Shown piece after piece: positions 32,364 through 33,897 of a stretch of 33,897 nucleotides of DNA. The DNA comes from Bacillota bacterium (lineage in GTDB: Bacteria > Bacillota > Sulfobacillia > JAJZIM01). The position numbers were made by a program, and so were the translations under genes. Under the pieces are notes generated by a model. It saw only the letters and a program-made list of their open reading frames with translations. It had not been told where the DNA came from and searched no databases. Location: contig JAJZIM010000032.1 in the NCBI GenBank assembly GCA_021810565.1, forward strand, positions 1-33,897. The letters are read 5' to 3'. The first letter of the stretch is position 1, and the number at the start of each line of letters is the position of its first letter.

Positions 32364-33002
32364 GTGTTCATCGGGCATTTCGGCATCGCCAACGCGGCGG
32401 CGGCGGCCTTGCCCCAGGTGCCGCCCCTGATCATCTACGCCGGGGTGAGCTTCCCGGATCTGCTCTGGGCGCCGCTGGTGCTGGCGCAGCGGGAGCGGGT
32501 CAAGATGGACCCTGCGGATCCGCTCCAGAGCCGCATCGATTTCCAGGCCTATCCCTTCTCCCACTCCCTGGGGTTGACCAATCTGATCGCCCTGGTTCCA
32601 GCCGGCCTGATCGCGTTGGCCACCCATTCTTTTCTTAACGGCGCGGTGTTCGTCCTCGCTTCCATATCCCACTGGCTCTTGGACGTGGTGGTGCATCGGC
32701 GGGACTTGCCGCTATGGGGCTTCGGCCGGGACCGTCGGGTGGGTTGGGGCCTTTGGCTGCATCCCGGGGCTGCTTTCGCCCTGGAATATGCGGTGTACGT
32801 GGTCCCGACGGTGCTCTTCGTACCTGCGGACAAGATCCTGTCCCTGCTGTTGGCCGGGACCCTATTCCATATGGCCAACAGCAACACCTTCTTCCGCTTC
32901 ACTCGGAGGAATCCCTTTCCTTCCCCTGCCAGCTACGCTACCCTGGCCCTGGTCGGCTTCGTGGCACTGAGTTTGGCTTTGAACGGGATCATGATCGCCT
33001 AG
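32364..33002 (+). CDS. Membrane protein, DUF457/YdjM-like
   Basis: This 212-residue protein has about four to five membrane helices. Conserved-looking polar motifs are HFGIANA near the start, SFPDLLW, FSHSL, and SHWLLDVVVHRRDLPL in the middle. His and Asp in this arrangement are typical of membrane-bound predicted metal-dependent hydrolases (DUF457/YdjM type), but I cannot fix the family. It starts at GTG directly after the trmFO stop, with the ribosome binding site inside that gene, and is probably co-transcribed. Confidence 0.7.
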   Translation: MFIGHFGIANAAAAALPQVPPLIIYAGVSFPDLLWAPLVLAQRERVKMDPADPLQSRIDFQAYPFSHSLGLTNLIALVPAGLIALATHSFLNGAVFVLASISHWLLDVVVHRRDLPLWGFGRDRRVGWGLWLHPGAAFALEYAVYVVPTVLFVPADKILSLLLAGTLFHMANSNTFFRFTRRNPFPSPASYATLALVGFVALSLALNGIMIA

Positions 33003-33035
33003 GGCCGGGGGGCAAGCGTAATTTTGAGCAAAGCG

Positions 33036-33369
33036 CTAGGCCAAGCCAATCCACAGGACTAAGGCTCGAGGGACTCCGAGCCCGGTCCGGTTATCCAAGG
33101 CGCAGATGACGCGTCGAATCTCGTCGCGCGGCACGGTCAGGGTCTGGCCCACCATGTTGGAAACCGCTTTGACAAACCATCGTTAGCTTTGGGCCGTACG
33201 TTGATGGCCCTGCGGGATCCATCAGCAATTGCGCGGATTGCCGTCGGCAAGTCCTTGCGGATCCCGGTCGGCGGGTATCCGGCACCCAAATCTGGATGGG
33301 GCGTAGGCCTGCTTCCCGCCACCGCCGGCGGTGGCTCGCTGTGCGCCGGTGGATGGGTTCCATCTTCAT
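33036..33369 (-). pseudogene. Collapsed mazEF toxin-antitoxin module
   Basis: The minus strand begins with a MazE-family antitoxin N-terminus: HRRRWREAGLRPIQIWVPDT then RRPG and CRRQS, the hallmark RPxQIWVPDTR of this antitoxin group. After ~50 codons the sequence jumps to the C-terminal part of MazF: INVRPKANDGLSK, then after a frameshift NMVGQTLTVPRDEIRRVICA and GVPRALVLWIGLA with a stop at 33036-33038. The end of MazE and the first half of MazF are missing. This is a deletion remnant, not a working pair. Confidence 0.7.
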
Positions 33370-33442
33370 CGCCTCCATGGATTCCATGGGACCTGTTTGG
33401 GGATTTTTCAAGAGGCGCAAAAGGGAACGGGAGGCCGACTAG

Positions 33443-33616
33443 GGCCGAGAGCGGCGCCGGCGAAAGAATCAATTAATGAAAAATTGGTGCCTGGAAACGG
33501 GCAAAAGCCACGGAGCCTTGAAAACACTGCGCCGGGCGGGGTTTCGGCTCCGCGGCTTTTTCCAACCTGTGCAGGACTTTATCGAGCTTTTCAAAGGTGT
33601 TTTCGCCCGTATGTGA
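33443..33616 (+). pseudogene. Transposase-like C-terminal fragment
   Basis: From 33443 to the TGA at 33614-33616 an open frame encodes a basic 57-residue segment: ERRRRKNQLMKNWCLETGKS, then GALKTLRRAGFRLRGFFQPV and a hydrophobic tail ending FARM. An upstream TAG at 33440 closes the frame. It reads like the end of an insertion-sequence transposase or a similar basic DNA-binding protein, but I cannot name the family. An internal ATG at 33476 could start a 46-residue peptide. Confidence 0.35.
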
Positions 33617-33641
33617 TCAAGCGGTGATCAAACGGTGATCA
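33613..33641 (+). repeat. Three GTGATCA repeats at 11-bp spacing
   Basis: GTGATCA occurs at 33613-33619, 33624-33630 and 33635-33641, each starting exactly 11 bp after the last. The 4-bp gaps are AGCG and AACG. The first repeat overlaps the stop codon of the transposase-like fragment. One-turn spacing fits a protein-binding array such as an operator, iteron or element end. Confidence 0.8.
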
Positions 33642-33897
33642 GCCGGCCGCCGCGGCGGACCCCCCGCCGCCCCTTCCGACGCCGCCCCGGCTTGCCGGCC
33701 GCCTCCCCGTGCGCAACATGGCCGCAGTGTTGGGATGTGACCAGATCGATCATGCACTTCACGAGCTTTGCTCAAAATTAAATTGGGTGCGGCTCTTCTG
33801 GAGTGACTTGCGATAGCAGGAGAAGGCTGCGGCGTGACGAAGTCGATTCTCGGCTTGGCCTGCAGACGAAAATCCGGTCGGTCGGGGAGGTTGGGTA
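33642..33897 (+). other. Window end, no firm gene
   Basis: A palindromic CCGCCGCGGCGG lies at about 33645-33656. A short frame from ATG 33718 to TAG 33816 (32 codons) includes AAVLGCDQIDHALHELCSKL and reads like a protein tail, but it has no clear ribosome binding site and no known family. I see nothing else to support here. Confidence 0.3.

Noticed and set aside
33613-33641. CRISPR array
   Set aside because: Repeats are 7 bp with 4-bp gaps, far too short for CRISPR repeats and spacers, and no cas genes are present.

Overview
The window is a GC-rich bacterial chromosome segment. Many genes start at GTG or TTG after strong GGAGG-type ribosome binding sites, and many are translationally coupled. 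SLH-domain proteins, DUF881, a LuxR-type two-component pair and a Re-type citrate synthase suggest a deep-branching, high-GC member of the Bacillota, comparable to the Sulfobacillus/Symbiobacterium/Thermaerobacter grade. This placement is inference. A menaquinol:cytochrome c reductase, a c-type cytochrome maturation (Ccm, System I) operon and a TCA-cycle operon point to a respiring organism. A selenocysteine tRNA shows that it also makes selenoproteins.

Left part (1-6430): an ATPase gene interrupted by three in-frame TAG codons; a secreted three-repeat protein; an SLH surface protein closed by a strong terminator; tRNA-Sec behind a near-consensus promoter; a DUF502 membrane protein; and the FeoAB ferrous iron transporter.

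Respiratory part (6468-18698): qcrA and a fused cytochrome b/cytochrome c gene start from a near-consensus promoter and are followed by a small Cys-rich protein and a terminator. Next come a CsoR-type copper sensor and a PAS-GAF histidine kinase with its NarL-type regulator. The ccm operon follows (E, F, CcmI-like, an unknown membrane-anchored protein, A, B, C, D-like), then DUF881 and a lipoprotein gene. The ccm genes would mature the cytochrome c domain of the bc-type complex. The CcmE is the CxxxY variant, and no CcmG or CcmH is present here.

Accessory island (about 18.7-21.2 kb): visibly lower in GC and all on the minus strand. It holds a gene remnant, a three-gene HigB/RelE-like toxin, Xre antitoxin and unknown-partner operon, and a lone minimal nucleotidyltransferase.

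Central metabolism (21.3-29.1 kb): a TPR-like protein, then one promoter followed by Re-citrate synthase, a two-subunit LeuCD-like aconitase, NADP isocitrate dehydrogenase, malate dehydrogenase and class I fumarase alpha and beta. Together they cover fumarate to malate to oxaloacetate and citrate to 2-oxoglutarate. Coupled by an ATGA overlap to fumarase beta is a probable two-gene defence module, an OLD-like ATPase plus a TOPRIM-like protein. It is followed by trmFO and a small membrane protein.

Right end (33.0-33.9 kb): gene debris. It includes a collapsed mazEF module, a transposase-like C-terminal fragment and three GTGATCA repeats spaced exactly 11 bp apart. I saw no rRNA and no CRISPR array.
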